Assembly: GCA_914767885.1 (NCBI GenBank)
Contig: CAJZBQ010000003.1
Coordinates: 496,001-560,000 of the forward strand
Length of the DNA: 64,000 nt
Source of the DNA: Blepharisma stoltei
Lineage: Eukaryota; Ciliophora; Heterotrichea; Heterotrichida; Blepharismidae
Direction of reading: 5' to 3'
Shown here: positions 42,744 through 53,432 of the stretch, one piece after another
How the letters are laid out: each line of letters begins with the position of its first letter
Numbering within the stretch: the first letter of the stretch is position 1
Notes under the pieces: model-generated
Seen by the model: the letters and a program-made list of their open reading frames with translations, nothing else
Told to the model about the DNA's origin: nothing
Database searches by the model: none
Made by a program: the position numbers and the translations under genes

Positions 42744-44375
42744 ATGATTTCTTTTCTTATTCTTCTAGTTTCCTCAGTCCAAGGCCAACTAGACTGCCAA
42801 ACCTGCATGGTTGCCGCTCAAACTCTTCAATACCTCTTATCAAATTCTCAAGTCCAGTCATCTTTTAAGAGCTATGTGGCTGAGTTCTGCAGCTATTCAT
42901 CAACCCCAACAGACTGTAACTCTATTGGAGCAGTAGGAATTCAAGAAGTCACTGATGTTTTGCAACGAAGAATTGTCAACCCAACCTATCTTTGTTCTGG
43001 ACTTGGAATATGCTCGTCAGCTTCATATGTTCCTGAAGACTTTGACATTTGGGCACAAAAAATATTATTCAATACTCCTGCACATCAGATCCCTGTTAGA
43101 ACTACCAGCTATTTGTATTTTGCGCAGATCTCAGATGTAAGGCTTGATTTGAACTATTTTTCAGGGAAGTCGAATACCTGCTCATCTGGCCCGTGCTGTC
43201 GAGAGGGGACACCTACAAGCACTAGTCAAATTGCAGGTACTTATGGAGACTATAACTGTGATTTACCATTGTCTACTTTCAGAATGGCGCTTGATTCTAT
43301 ACTAGCTAGCAAGCCAAGCTTCATTATTTGGAACGGTAATAGTGTTACTCATGATCTAACCTTATCCATAACTGACCGGCTTAATACGATAAAAACAGCT
43401 ACCCAAGAAATTTTAAACAAGTTTGACTCCTTCCTTTACCCAGTTTTCCCTATTTTTGGGCCTTTGGATTGCTATCCTGAGCATCAGTATGATTTTTCTG
43501 ATGAAGCCACTCTTTTGAAAGGCCTTACAAGCTTATGGTCTATATGGCTTGGAAAACAAGCAGCAGCTCAGTTTTCCACAAATGGGACATATTCAGTTCA
43601 ATATAAAAATACAAATTTGAGGATAATTGGGTTAAACACGATGTCATGCGATATAAATAATTTTTATTTGTTTGCAAATGTCACGGACCCAAGTGGGTAT
43701 ATTTATTGGTTGAATAATGAGCTAGAAAGTGCAGAGGTTAATGGATATAAAGTTTATATCATAGGAAACATCGCTCCAGGCTCAAGCTCATGTGTGAACA
43801 GCTGGAGCAAACATTATTCAGTATTAATGGAAAGATACCAGAACACTGTTATGGGACAATTTTTCGGGAACCAAAATAAAGACCAGTTCAGAATTAATAC
43901 AGGCTATTTTTCAGGGAAGCCAACAGGAATCCAATTTACAGCCCCATCGTTATCTCCATATAAGAATACAAACCCGTCTTATAGAATATATCAGTCTGAT
44001 AATCTGTCTAAAGTGGTATTAAACTACGTCCAATACAGGCTTGATTTATCAGAAATTGCCCCTTCTTTTTCAGAAGCTTATGATTTCTTAAGCTATTATA
44101 GAACTGATGATATGCTACCGGCTACAATTTTTGAACTTGCCACAGAAATGAAAGGCCAAGAGCTGCTCATGATGAAATATGCAGCTAATAGATATACAGA
44201 TGGGCCAGATTCATTGGTAGGATGCAATGATCAATGCATCAATGACCTTTATTGTGAAATTACGAATGATAGACAAGAAAAAGTTGAGGAGTGCCAAGGA
44301 GTAGGGCAGTCTTTTAAAGAATTTGCACTGAATACTCTTTATGGAGAATGGACTTATTTGGTGAAGAGCTCATAA
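42744..44375 (+). CDS. Secreted acid-sphingomyelinase-like protein lacking catalytic residues
   Basis: 543 residues from ATG 42744, which begins a signal peptide (MISFLILLVSSVQG). A saposin-B-type Cys-rich domain follows (about residues 18-95, CQTC...CSGLGIC), then a metallophosphoesterase-like domain as in SMPD proteins. The metal-binding motifs are altered one after another: DxH is DVR (residue ~131), GD...HD is GNSVTHD (~197), GNHD is GPLD (~240), GHxPPG is GNIAPG (~343) and GHxH is GNQN (~373). Disulfide cysteines and the YPEHQY context remain. It is probably a non-enzymatic secreted protein; lipid binding through the saposin domain is a guess. Confidence 0.85.
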   Translation: MISFLILLVSSVQGQLDCQTCMVAAQTLQYLLSNSQVQSSFKSYVAEFCSYSSTPTDCNSIGAVGIQEVTDVLQRRIVNPTYLCSGLGICSSASYVPEDFDIWAQKILFNTPAHQIPVRTTSYLYFAQISDVRLDLNYFSGKSNTCSSGPCCREGTPTSTSQIAGTYGDYNCDLPLSTFRMALDSILASKPSFIIWNGNSVTHDLTLSITDRLNTIKTATQEILNKFDSFLYPVFPIFGPLDCYPEHQYDFSDEATLLKGLTSLWSIWLGKQAAAQFSTNGTYSVQYKNTNLRIIGLNTMSCDINNFYLFANVTDPSGYIYWLNNELESAEVNGYKVYIIGNIAPGSSSCVNSWSKHYSVLMERYQNTVMGQFFGNQNKDQFRINTGYFSGKPTGIQFTAPSLSPYKNTNPSYRIYQSDNLSKVVLNYVQYRLDLSEIAPSFSEAYDFLSYYRTDDMLPATIFELATEMKGQELLMMKYAANRYTDGPDSLVGCNDQCINDLYCEITNDRQEKVEECQGVGQSFKEFALNTLYGEWTYLVKSS

Positions 44376-44435
44376 ATATAACTAAAATCATTGGATTTTT
44401 AAATAAATTATGCAAATTTTATTAAATAAATTAAA

Positions 44436-44819
44436 ATGGGAGACACAGAAATCATGCTTTTTCAAAATGAGGAATTAAGATATGAGAACAGCCAAGTATC
44501 TTTTGATATAATTGATTCTTCAGGCACAAAAATGCATAATGGATTAGGGAAATTTTGTATTACGACACAAAGGGTGTATTTCAGCAACTCTCAAGGAGTT
44601 TGGGAAAAGGCTTTAGAAGAAATCGGTGTTCATGCAATTTCTAGAGACCCAAGAAATTTTGGTGCACCTTGCTTGTATTGTCAACTTTTGGCTGAGGATA
44701 TTTGCCAATGGATTTTTATTCCTCAAGATCAAAATGAGCTTAAGCCTATGTTTGGTATTTTTACTCAATGTGTATCTAATGCACCATGTGAAAGCAGTCA
44801 TATGGAAGAAGATTTATAG
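44436..44819 (+). CDS. CLNS1A: pICln / methylosome subunit-like protein
   Basis: 127 residues from ATG 44436 to TAG 44819. It has a PH-like fold typical of pICln: GLGKFCITTQRVYFSNSQG, then IGVHAISRDPRNFG (family: 'ISLHAVSRD'), then IFIPQDQNELKPMFGIFTQC (family: 'FRFVPSDKSALEAMF'). pICln chaperones Sm proteins in snRNP assembly with PRMT5. The acidic C-terminal tail is only a few residues here, shorter than in animals. Confidence 0.85.
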   Translation: MGDTEIMLFQNEELRYENSQVSFDIIDSSGTKMHNGLGKFCITTQRVYFSNSQGVWEKALEEIGVHAISRDPRNFGAPCLYCQLLAEDICQWIFIPQDQNELKPMFGIFTQCVSNAPCESSHMEEDL

Positions 44820-44974
44820 AATTAAATTTTTTAAAGTAGACCTTTCCCAATAATTCTTTATTTTATTTATTCAAATTTTAACTTATAATATCAAGAAAAT
44901 AGAATTTAAATTGTAAAAACATCATTAATAATTATTTTTATGAATATATATTATTCTTAACACTGCAAAGACTA

Positions 44975-46696
44975 CTATTCATTTTCTTCTTTTGGCTTCT
45001 CCGTCTTCTGGTCCATAAACTTTTGTAAAAATGACTTAAACCCTCTTCCAATCGAGGCATAAGTTTCAACAGAAGGAGGAACATATTTTTCTTTGTCATA
45101 CTTAATCAGCTCTTCTACATAGTCACTATTTGTCTCTAAACTATATAAATCGGCATTCATAAATTTCTTATGTGTCATACCGCCAAATACCAAAATTCTT
45201 GTCCCGTAAGTACACATACAATGACTTCATCTGGCTTCAGGAATATTCCCATGAACCTGAACATTTTCCCATAATAGGTGCTCCACGTTAAAGATATATA
45301 AATCTCCTAGGCAGGAATCTCCAGTCTCTTTAAATAGCTGGTCATTTCTTCCTCCATATATAAATAATTTTTCACTCATAGAGCAGGCTGAGTGGCTATA
45401 TCGAGGAGATGGCGGTTTTCCAAAATATTCAACTTCGCTTCATACTAGTTGGCCTTCACGGACATATAGTCCATGCAAAGCATTTATGGCGTGCCCATCC
45501 ATATCGAGGCCTCCGAATAGATAAAATCCGCTGTTTAAGATATTGAGCTCTTGCTTAAGCTTTGGGACGTTGAACAGTAAAATATCAAAATTCGATTTCA
45601 AAGTCTCATTGAAAACGGCCGTAAAAGTACAATGAGATCTTGGGCCTGGGTCTCCATGGACTTTAACGTCGGGTAAGGACCATTCTTTATTCTTTATGTC
45701 AAATAGATAAAGATCTGCTAATGGATGCGAATATTGGTCAACTCCTCCATATACCAGCATGCATTTCCCTAATATTGTGCAGGAATGATTCCTCCTTGGG
45801 CTTGGGGAAGATCCACCTCCATGATATCGTTGCCAATTCATAGTATCCATACTGAGCACATAAATTTTACTTGAGCATCTTCTTATACCTAAGTTTTGAC
45901 TGTGCCCAGTATATCCTCCAAAAGAAATCATTTTCCTCTTATATACAACTAGTGAGCACCCCAGCCTTCCATTAGGTGTATAATTAGAATTTACCCTTCT
46001 TCATACCCCTGTAATCATATCTAGCTCATTTAAATCAGTCCGATTCAGCCTTGCCCCAAAAATATAAATTTTTCGGTTTATCACTACCAGTGTGCTACCT
46101 TCACTTGAGTTTGGTTTAGATCCCATTGTAGCCTTCAGACTTCAATGGACCAAGGTCGTTTCTTTCCTCTTTTTCTCTTTGGGTGACTCATTACTCACTT
46201 TGGAAACATTTTTATTATTGTTCTGAGCTTTTTTCTCTGTATTTTGAGGAAGCAAAAGGGAATGAATATTAGACTTAGGGACGACTGAATCTCCTCGAAG
46301 CTGGTCTTGTAGGATTTTTGTGATTGAAACTGACTTCTGGCTTGATGCAGAAGGCAAAGAAAGCCTTGAGTTTAAAGATCGCATCCAATGAAGACCTTGC
46401 AAACGGTTGATATTTTCATCAAATGTGGGACTTAAAACTTTGCCTTGGTCACTTATATTGGATTTAAAGTCCACTAGAAGTTCATTAGTTGGGCTGATTT
46501 TTCCTGATAAGTTTGATGAATATGAAGAATTTTCAATGTGGGGACGGGCTGAGTGAACTGGAGAAGTGGGGACTCGAATTCTGAACTCTTTACGGGAGGT
46601 TACAAGAAGTTGGGTTTCTATTGACGGTGTATATGTGACTAATCGAAAAGGCACAACATCACTACCTTTCTTTTTTCTTATTTGACTTCTTTCCAT
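44975..46696 (-). CDS. Kelch-repeat protein with disordered N-terminus
   Basis: 573 residues from ATG 46696 to TAG 44975, reading several TGA as Trp. The first ~185 residues are Ser/Lys-rich and disordered. The rest holds about six kelch-type blades with the usual 'GG' and spaced Tyr/Trp pattern: IYIFGARLNRT, MISFGGYTGHS, MLVYGGVDQYS, FYLFGGLDMDG, LFIYGGRND and ILVFGGMTHK. Kelch propellers bind proteins; no BTB, F-box or RING domain accompanies them. The partner is unknown. Confidence 0.85.
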
Positions 46697-47051
46697 ACTT
46701 AATAAAAAATTTATTAGATTTATGAAATGTAAAAGCGTTAAAAGTAGGCTAAATAATAAGGCCGATAAAAAAAATTCTAAGAAACATATTTAAAAATGGG
46801 AACTTCAATAAAGAAAGATAGGATTTGGCTAGGATTCAATTTTAATTTTTATTTTAATAAATGTTTTATAATTCTGCAGATAAATATATCTTTATTAATT
46901 TTTTGCATTAAATATCTTATTTTTATTGGAAAAAAATTTAATTTTAAGAAAATTGATTCTATATTCTCCCAACTGCAATTTTCCAATTTATTTTTTTTTC
47001 TTGTTTTCAATCTACATTTAATCTTTCAAATAATTATATATAAGTAAAAGG
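46697..47051. other. AT-rich intergenic region
   Basis: Divergent gap between the kelch gene and the next plus-strand gene. The plus-strand open frame inside (46796-47047) encodes mainly Phe/Ile/Leu/Asn and looks like translated AT-rich DNA. Confidence 0.55.
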
Positions 47052-47798
47052 ATGCAAGATACTCACATTTTCTGTGCTCAATCCCTATTCATAAGCTACC
47101 ATACTTCTCAAACTTCCATTTATAACAAATTATTCAATTATTTTTACAAAATCATCATGTCAATTGCAAAGCCAAATATTCTTTCCCAAATGCATCTATT
47201 TCACCAATACCAATTAAACAAATCAAAAATGCTCAAGAATCGCCAAAGTCTCATAGGCAATAACTATAAATCACTACCTCTATTAGAGTCTGCATCCAAA
47301 AAGCCCAAGATAAAATCTGAAAACGCAAGATCGAGGAGCAAATCTGTATTAAAATCTCATTTCAATGGAAATGATAAAACAGCTGATGCTATTGAAGCCA
47401 ATAGCTCAATTGAAAAACTTCCAATCTTTGTTCCTTCTAATCTGCTAAAACCACCTATTCCAGACGAATCCCATCTTTCCAAAATGCGTCACAAGATCAA
47501 AAAAGCGATAGGAAATAGACAAAAGCGATTTCCAAGTGTAAAACTTAAAAGCAAATCTGAAATCTATGGAAAGCAGGATCAAAGTATTATTGCTGTGGCT
47601 AGAAAAATAGTCAATAGCAAGGAGTCTGTTAATAATATTGTGAAAGGAATTAAAAATACAAATAATCAGAATTATGCATCTCATAATACAACAAATGTAT
47701 CAATAAGCGCAAAGGAATTCCCTTGCGATGGAGAAGCAACTCACTCAAGTGTTTCAGATTTTGAAGATGATGTTTATTTTAAGTCTATTTATAATTAA
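47052..47798 (+). CDS. Uncharacterised basic protein
   Basis: 248 residues from the first ATG (47052). A later in-frame ATG (Met-Ser-Ile-Ala-Lys, ~47157) may be the real start, because the first 35 residues are of AT-rich composition. The product is rich in Lys, Ser and Asn, with LKNRQSLIGNNYKSLPLLES, KIKSENARSRSKSVLKS and VKLKSKSEIYGK segments and an acidic C-terminus (SDFEDDVYF). No known domain is recognised, and its size and charge fit many possibilities. It converges on HIBCH, 47 bp away. Confidence 0.55.
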   Translation: MQDTHIFCAQSLFISYHTSQTSIYNKLFNYFYKIIMSIAKPNILSQMHLFHQYQLNKSKMLKNRQSLIGNNYKSLPLLESASKKPKIKSENARSRSKSVLKSHFNGNDKTADAIEANSSIEKLPIFVPSNLLKPPIPDESHLSKMRHKIKKAIGNRQKRFPSVKLKSKSEIYGKQDQSIIAVARKIVNSKESVNNIVKGIKNTNNQNYASHNTTNVSISAKEFPCDGEATHSSVSDFEDDVYFKSIYN

Positions 47799-47845
47799 TT
47801 TCCTAATACAAGCAGATTTAAAAGATTAAAATAAAGTAATTTACT

Positions 47846-48898
47846 TTAGAGTCTTGGCAATTGAAGTTTTCTCCCATTACTATTTATGAAATAAGGCATA
47901 ATTGTTGTATCTCCTATAGAGATAATTGAGTCTGGGTTTCATTCAATTTTCTTTTGATTTTTGGTAATAAGTTTATTGTTTACTGCAGAATTGAAATTTG
48001 TAGGCTGATGCTTAATTAGCTGTGCTGCTAAGTTATATTCCATAATAAGCGATTCTCTATAGCTCATATGTATTCCTCTTCTGAATGCTTCTTTTGCAAT
48101 TCTTAATGATAAAGGACATAGTTCGCTTATCCTTTTTAAAGTCTTAAGACTTCAGTCACTCCCTACCAATTTCAACCTATAAATAATAATCTCCAAATTT
48201 AAATGCACATCAAAGCAATATCTCAATTCCTTCAAAACTGGTAATATTTTCGATTTATTTCTATCTGGATCTATATGATATTTTTCTAAAATTTCTATTA
48301 AATTCCCAGCACTTTGCATTTCTCTGATAATTTCTTTTTTATCTTTTTCTATATAGTATTCAGCAAATCCAAAAAGATAGCAATCAATACCATTAAGCCT
48401 TTCAGCAGCTAATGATAAATATAAACCTAGCTCTGAAGGGTTTACTCTGCTTAAAAAATGAGAAGCTCCTACGTCTGGGCAGTATCCTATAGAGCATTCA
48501 GGCATAGATCAAAGAGTTTTTGGAGTAGCGACTCTAATAGAGCAAGACCATGCTAATCCAGCTCCACCTCCAAATGTGATACCATCCATGATAGCGATTC
48601 TTATAGTAGGAATTTGAGAAAAAGAATACCATAACTTAGACTCAGATTCAAAAATTTCTTCAACATCGACTTCACCTTTGGTCATAATCACTATATCTCC
48701 GCCTGCACTTAAAGCTCTGCCTTCACCATACCATAAGATATTTTTGTTTTCAAGCTTGGCTCTACGAGATAGTGAGTGTAAAATATTAAGCATTTCCATG
48801 TTGAAGGAGTTTAGAGATTCTGGACGATTCAGTTTGATGAAAAAGGTGCTATGGATTTCTTCATAGAGAATGAAAGAGCTATTTAAGGCAGATTCCAT
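47846..48898 (-). CDS. HIBCH: 3-hydroxyisobutyryl-CoA hydrolase
   Basis: 350 residues from ATG 48898 to TAA 47846, with two TGA Trp codons. Crotonase-fold signatures: FFIKLNRPESLNSFNMEML, the SAGGD oxyanion-hole segment, DGITFGGGAGLAW, then MPECSIGYCPDVGASHFLSR with the HIBCH-type Glu and Asp positions, and the helical C-terminus ...SLIMEYNLAAQLIK. HIBCH hydrolyses 3-hydroxyisobutyryl-CoA in valine breakdown. A clear mitochondrial presequence is not evident. Fragments of the same gene recur at 50862, 52795 and 55391 inside the tandem kelch array. Confidence 0.88.
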
Positions 48899-49006
48899 AA
48901 ATTTTTATATAATGATAATGTGCTAATTAATTTTGTACAATAATTGCGCTTAATATATGAGAGCATTATAAAATGAAAAAATAATTAAACTTTAATGAAT
49001 CGCTTA

Positions 49007-49354
49007 CTCGCCCCCTCCGTGAGCGAACAAAAAAAACCTTGTTCGCTCACTTTGGGGGTTAATTTTTTTGTTTTAAAAAATTTATATATATAATTGTTTT
49101 TCAAATTTTAAAAAAAATCTCACTTCGCTAAAATTGGAAAACAAATTATTAATTTAATTTGTAAAATTTATGTTTTAAAACACAATTTGTTCAAAATTAA
49201 AAAGAATTAGCTATAGATTTCATTATAGTAATTATCACTTATTTATCTAATTTTTTTCCATAAACAAATTTTTTTCGCTACAGAGAGAGTGGGTTTTTTG
49301 GCAAAAAATAGGGATTTTTCTAATGGTTTTGCTAGCACACGGAAGGGGGAGTTA
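49007..49354. mobile_element. Family-1 MITE, 348 bp, at the stop codon of kelch copy 1
   Basis: TTA flanks (49004-49006; 49352-49354). The right TTA is, on the minus strand, the TAA stop codon of the B-box/kelch gene ending here. The paralogous site at 53430-53440 (GCTTAACTAT) is uninterrupted and shows the sequence before insertion. Confidence 0.9.
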
Positions 49355-50653
49355 ACTATAAGTGTTAACTAGTCTTAATTGTTTTGTTGAAAGATTAAAT
49401 TCCCAGAGCTGATTTTGCAGAAGGATCATATATATGCAACCATGATATTCTATTACATAAGTTGTAGGATTAGCACCATGTTTAATGCTATTAGTACCTA
49501 TCAAGTTTCATTTATTAACATTATTCTCTTCACTTTCAAATATATTTCCACCTGTTTGTAGAATAAACGCTTTTTTGCATCCCTTAAACATTATTTTTAA
49601 TACGTTTTGAGTCAAATTTAATCCGATAATATCACTATAATTGTTGTTTTTAGGACTGTATTTTATCATCTTGGTAAGATAATATCCTGTCAGTAATATT
49701 GCTTCATTAAATAAAACTGCTGCAGTTTGAGTAAAATTGAGACCAGCTGGAAGAGGAGCACAGTCTTCTCATGTATTAGATTTAAGGCAAAATCTTTGTG
49801 CCAAATTATTTCCTCCTCCTAATGCATACACAAATCCATCAAAATAAATTGGGTATAAATAAAGGCTCGGCTTAGAATTTGCAATTTGTTTGATATTTTT
49901 ATTTTTATCTATGATAAATGTGTATCCAGATGATGAATTAGGGTTTGAGTAATAAAAAACACTTTTATCTGGTAAGATGCAGCTTGAAATTTGAAAGTGA
50001 ATATTTTCTATAAGGTCAAGGTTGAATTTAGTTTCTTGAAATGTTTTTAAATTTATTTCCGATAACTCTTTATTACTATTTCCTTTAAAAAATATATATT
50101 TATCATCTTGTATCGAATTAATATTATGAAAAGGATCTATATTGGCATTAAAATAGGTACTAATATTCGAAACTAGAGACTCTGTTTTCGATATAAAATT
50201 TGGGAAATATCATTTTTGAGCTTCAATATCAGCAGCAAAAGGTTCCATTTTCAAAACGCTTTCAGGGTCATTTTCTTTGCTCAAATCAAGTATTTCATTA
50301 AATTCAGTCATCAAAGCAATTCTTGAAAATTTTTCTTCTAACTTGTCCAAGCTTTGTAGGGCCTTTTCTAAATTATTTTTCACAGATCCAATAATTTCTT
50401 TTGCGTCTAAAATAACGTTTTTCCTGTATTTCTGCAGGCCTTGCCTTAGTTCAGCAATTTTTTTCTGAATCAATATTTTAGTTTCAGCAGCAGGCGTATA
50501 ATATAATCTTAAGAATTGATGCCTTTTATCTCCAACTAAGGTTTGCATATGTTTAGTGCCGTGGATTTCACAAAATATGGTATAATCCTCGCTGCAATCG
50601 CACTTGCCATATGGCTTACTTGAGCATCCAGACACAAAGCATTTGCTGGCCAT
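49352..50653 (-). CDS. B-box/coiled-coil/kelch protein, tandem copy 1
   Basis: 433 residues from ATG 50653 to TAA 49352. The N-terminal Cys/His cluster (CFVSGC..KPYGKCDC..DYTIFC..H...H, residues 4-40) looks like a B-box zinc finger. A coiled coil spans residues ~60-140. The C-terminal ~270 residues are kelch-like blades (YALGGGNNLAQRF, then NTWEDCAPLPAGLNF with a TGA Trp). This TRIM-without-RING layout suggests protein scaffolding; no catalytic domain is seen. It is one of five direct copies between 49352 and 59121. Confidence 0.8.
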
Positions 50654-50861
50654 CTTTTGAGAATCTATAAAATTATTATGAAATATATTTAATTAACTTG
50701 CAGACTCATGAATTAGTATTTATTATCACTCGTAGACGTTTTTAAATTTTGGCTCCGAGTTGCCTTACACTTCCTGAGGCCTGCTCACAGTTTTCCACTT
50801 TATTATTTTGGATGTTTTCCAATGAGTAGTTGCAGTAGCTCTTCAACAGTTCTTTAATTCA

Positions 50862-50953
50862 AAGTTAGAGATTCTGGACGACTCAGTTTGATGAAAAATG
50901 TGTTATGGATTTCTTCATAGAGAATGAAAGAGCTATTTATAGCAGATTCCATA
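50862..50953 (-). pseudogene. HIBCH 5' fragment 1
   Basis: Matches the first ~30 codons of HIBCH (Met-Glu-Ser-Ala-Ile-Asn-Ser to Pro-Glu-Ser) and then stops matching. It is a leftover of the segmental duplication. Confidence 0.8.
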
Positions 50954-51053
50954 AATTTTTATATAATGATAATGTGCTAATTAATTTTTTCATTACTTGC
51001 GTTAATATATGATAGCATTATAAAATGGAAATAATTAAACTTTAATGAATAAC

Positions 51054-52586
51054 TTAGCTATAAGTGTTAACTAGTCTTAATTGTTTTGTTGAAAGATTAA
51101 ATTCCCAGAGCTGATTTATTAGGAGGATCATATATATGCAACCATGATATTCTATTACATAAGTTGTAGGAGCATAATTTGATGGAATATTATTATTGCC
51201 TATCAAGTTTCATTTATTGACATTATTCTCTTCACTTTCAAAAATATTTCCACTTGTTTGTAGAATAAACGCTTTTTTGTCTCCCTTAAATAGTATTTTA
51301 TATACGCTTTGAGTTAAATTTAATCCGACAATATCACTATAATTGTTGTTTTTAGGACTGTATTTTATCATCTTGGTAAGATAATATCCTGTGAGCAGTA
51401 TTTCTTCATTAAACAAAATTGCTGCAGTTTGATGAAAACTGAGACCAGTTGGAAGAGGAGCACAGTCTTCTCATGTGTTAGATTTAAGGCAAAATCTTTG
51501 TGCCAAGTTATTTTGTCCTCCTAATGCATACACAAATCCATCAAAATAAATTGGGTATAAATAGCGGCTCACCTTTGAATTTGCAACTTGTTTGATATTC
51601 TTATTTTTATCTATAATAAATGTGTATGTAGATGTTAATGAATTAGGGTTTGAGTAATAAAAAACACTTTTATCTGGTAAGATGCAGCTTGAAATTTGAA
51701 AGGGAATATTTTCTATAAGGTCAAGGTTGAGTTTAGTTTCTTGAAATGTTTTTAAATTTATTTCCGATAACTCTTTATTACTATTTCCTTTAAAAAATAA
51801 ACGCTTGCCTGCCTTTAATGCAGTATTACACAAATTTCTTGTTCACAACTTGGAGTCTGGCACCTAAACGTGGCAAGCAACTAAAAATTGAAAATCCTGC
51901 AAAATGATATGATTTTTTCAATTTTTAGCGCAGTAACCTTAAGATAGTTTTCCAGAGTATCAAATTATAGAAAAGAAACATGCGTAAGCTATACTAAAGA
52001 CTTGAATACGCTATATATATTTATCATCTTGCATCCTATTAATATCAGGTTTTGGACGCTGAAAAGGATCTATATTGGCATTAAAACAGATACTAATATT
52101 CGAAACTAGAGACTCTGTTTTCGATATAAAATCTGGAAAATATCAATCTTTAGTTTCAAAATCAGCAACATAGGGCTCCATTTTCAAAACGCTTTCAGGG
52201 TCATTTTCTTTGCTCAAATCAAGGATTTCATTAAATTCAGTCATCAAAGCAATTCTTAAAAATTTTTCTTCTAACTTGTCCAAGCTTTGTAAAGCCTTTT
52301 CTAAATTATTTTTCACAGCTCCAATAATTTCTTTTGCGTCTAAAATAACGTTTTTCCTATATTTCTGTAGGCCTTGCCTTAGTTCAGCAATTTTTTTCTT
52401 AACCAATATTTTAATTTCAGCAGCAGGTGTATAATATAATCTTAAGCATCGATGCCTTTTATCTCCATCTAAGATTTGCATATGTTTAGTGCTGTGGTAT
52501 TGACAAAATATGGTATAATCCTCGCTACAATCGCACTTGCCATATGGCTTACTTGAGCATCCAGACACAAAGCATTTGCTGGCCAT
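51054..52586 (-). CDS. B-box/coiled-coil/kelch protein, tandem copy 2
   Basis: 438 residues from ATG 52586 to TAA 51054 after removing an IES at 51800-52015. It has the same B-box, coiled coil and kelch order as copy 1, with an extra QRPKPD insertion before the first blade. The coding potential is intact once the IES is gone. The interruption falls within codons for Asp-Lys-Tyr-Ile-Phe-Phe-Lys, present unbroken in copies 1, 3 and 5. Confidence 0.75.
51800..52015. other. IES, 216 bp, in kelch copy 2
   Basis: Copy 1 reads AAAAAATATATATTTATC at this place; here 216 nt follow AAAAAATA and end in TATATATATTTATC. TA-to-TA removal recovers the copy-1 sequence and frame. It is homologous to the insertion in copy 4 (shared CTTTAATGCAG, ACACAAATTTCTTGTTCACA). 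Confidence 0.85.
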
Positions 52587-52794
52587 TTTTTGAGAATCTA
52601 TAAATTATTATGAAATATATTTAATTAACTCACAGGGTCGTGAATTAGTATTTATTATTACTCGGAGACGCGTTTTAATTTTGGCTCCGAGTTGCCTTAC
52701 AGCTTCCTTAGGCCTGCTCACAGTTTTCCACTTTATTATTTTGGACTGTTTTGTAATAAGCTCTTCGATAGTTCTTTAGTTCAAAGTTACCTAA

Positions 52795-53344
52795 TCATTT
52801 ATAGCATTCAACAAATCCAAAAAGATAGCAATCAATACCATTAAGCCTTTCAGCAGTTAATAATAAATATAAACCTAGCTCTGAAGGATTTGCTCTGCTT
52901 AAAAAATGAGAAGTTCTACATCTGGGCAGTATCCTATAGAACATTCAGGCATAGATCAAAGAGTTTTTAATGTAGCGACTCTAATAGAGCAAGACCATGC
53001 TAATCCAGCTCCACCTCTAAATGTGATACCATCCTAGATAGCGATTCTTATAGTAGGAATTTGACAAAAAGAATACCATAACTTAGACTCGGATTCAAAA
53101 ATTTCTTCAACATCGACTTCACCTTTGGTCATGATCACTATATCTCCACCTGCACTTAAAGCTCTGCCTTCACATACCATAAGATATTTTTGTTTTCAAG
53201 CTTGGCTCTACGAGATAGTGAGTGTAAAATATTAAGAATTTCCATTTTGAAGGAGCTTAGAGATTCTGGACGATTCAGTTTGATGAAAAAGGTGTTATGG
53301 AATTCTTCATAGAGAAAGAAACAGCTATTTATGGCAGATTCCAT
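52795..53344 (-). pseudogene. HIBCH fragment 2 with frameshift
   Basis: Covers roughly the first half of HIBCH (start at 53344). The reading frame breaks near Leu-Trp-Tyr (53175), and several substitutions follow, including a broken DGITF start. It ends at the CYLFGF equivalent. Confidence 0.85.
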
Positions 53345-53432
53345 ATAAATGTTTATGCAAAGGATATACAATAATTGCGCTTAATATATGATAGCATTAT
53401 AAAGTGAAAATAATTAAACTTTAATGAATCGC

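Noticed and set aside
46796-47047. 83-codon hydrophobic open frame
   Set aside because: Its composition is almost entirely Phe/Ile/Leu/Asn/Lys, as expected from translating AT-rich intergenic DNA, and there is no paralogue or homology signal.
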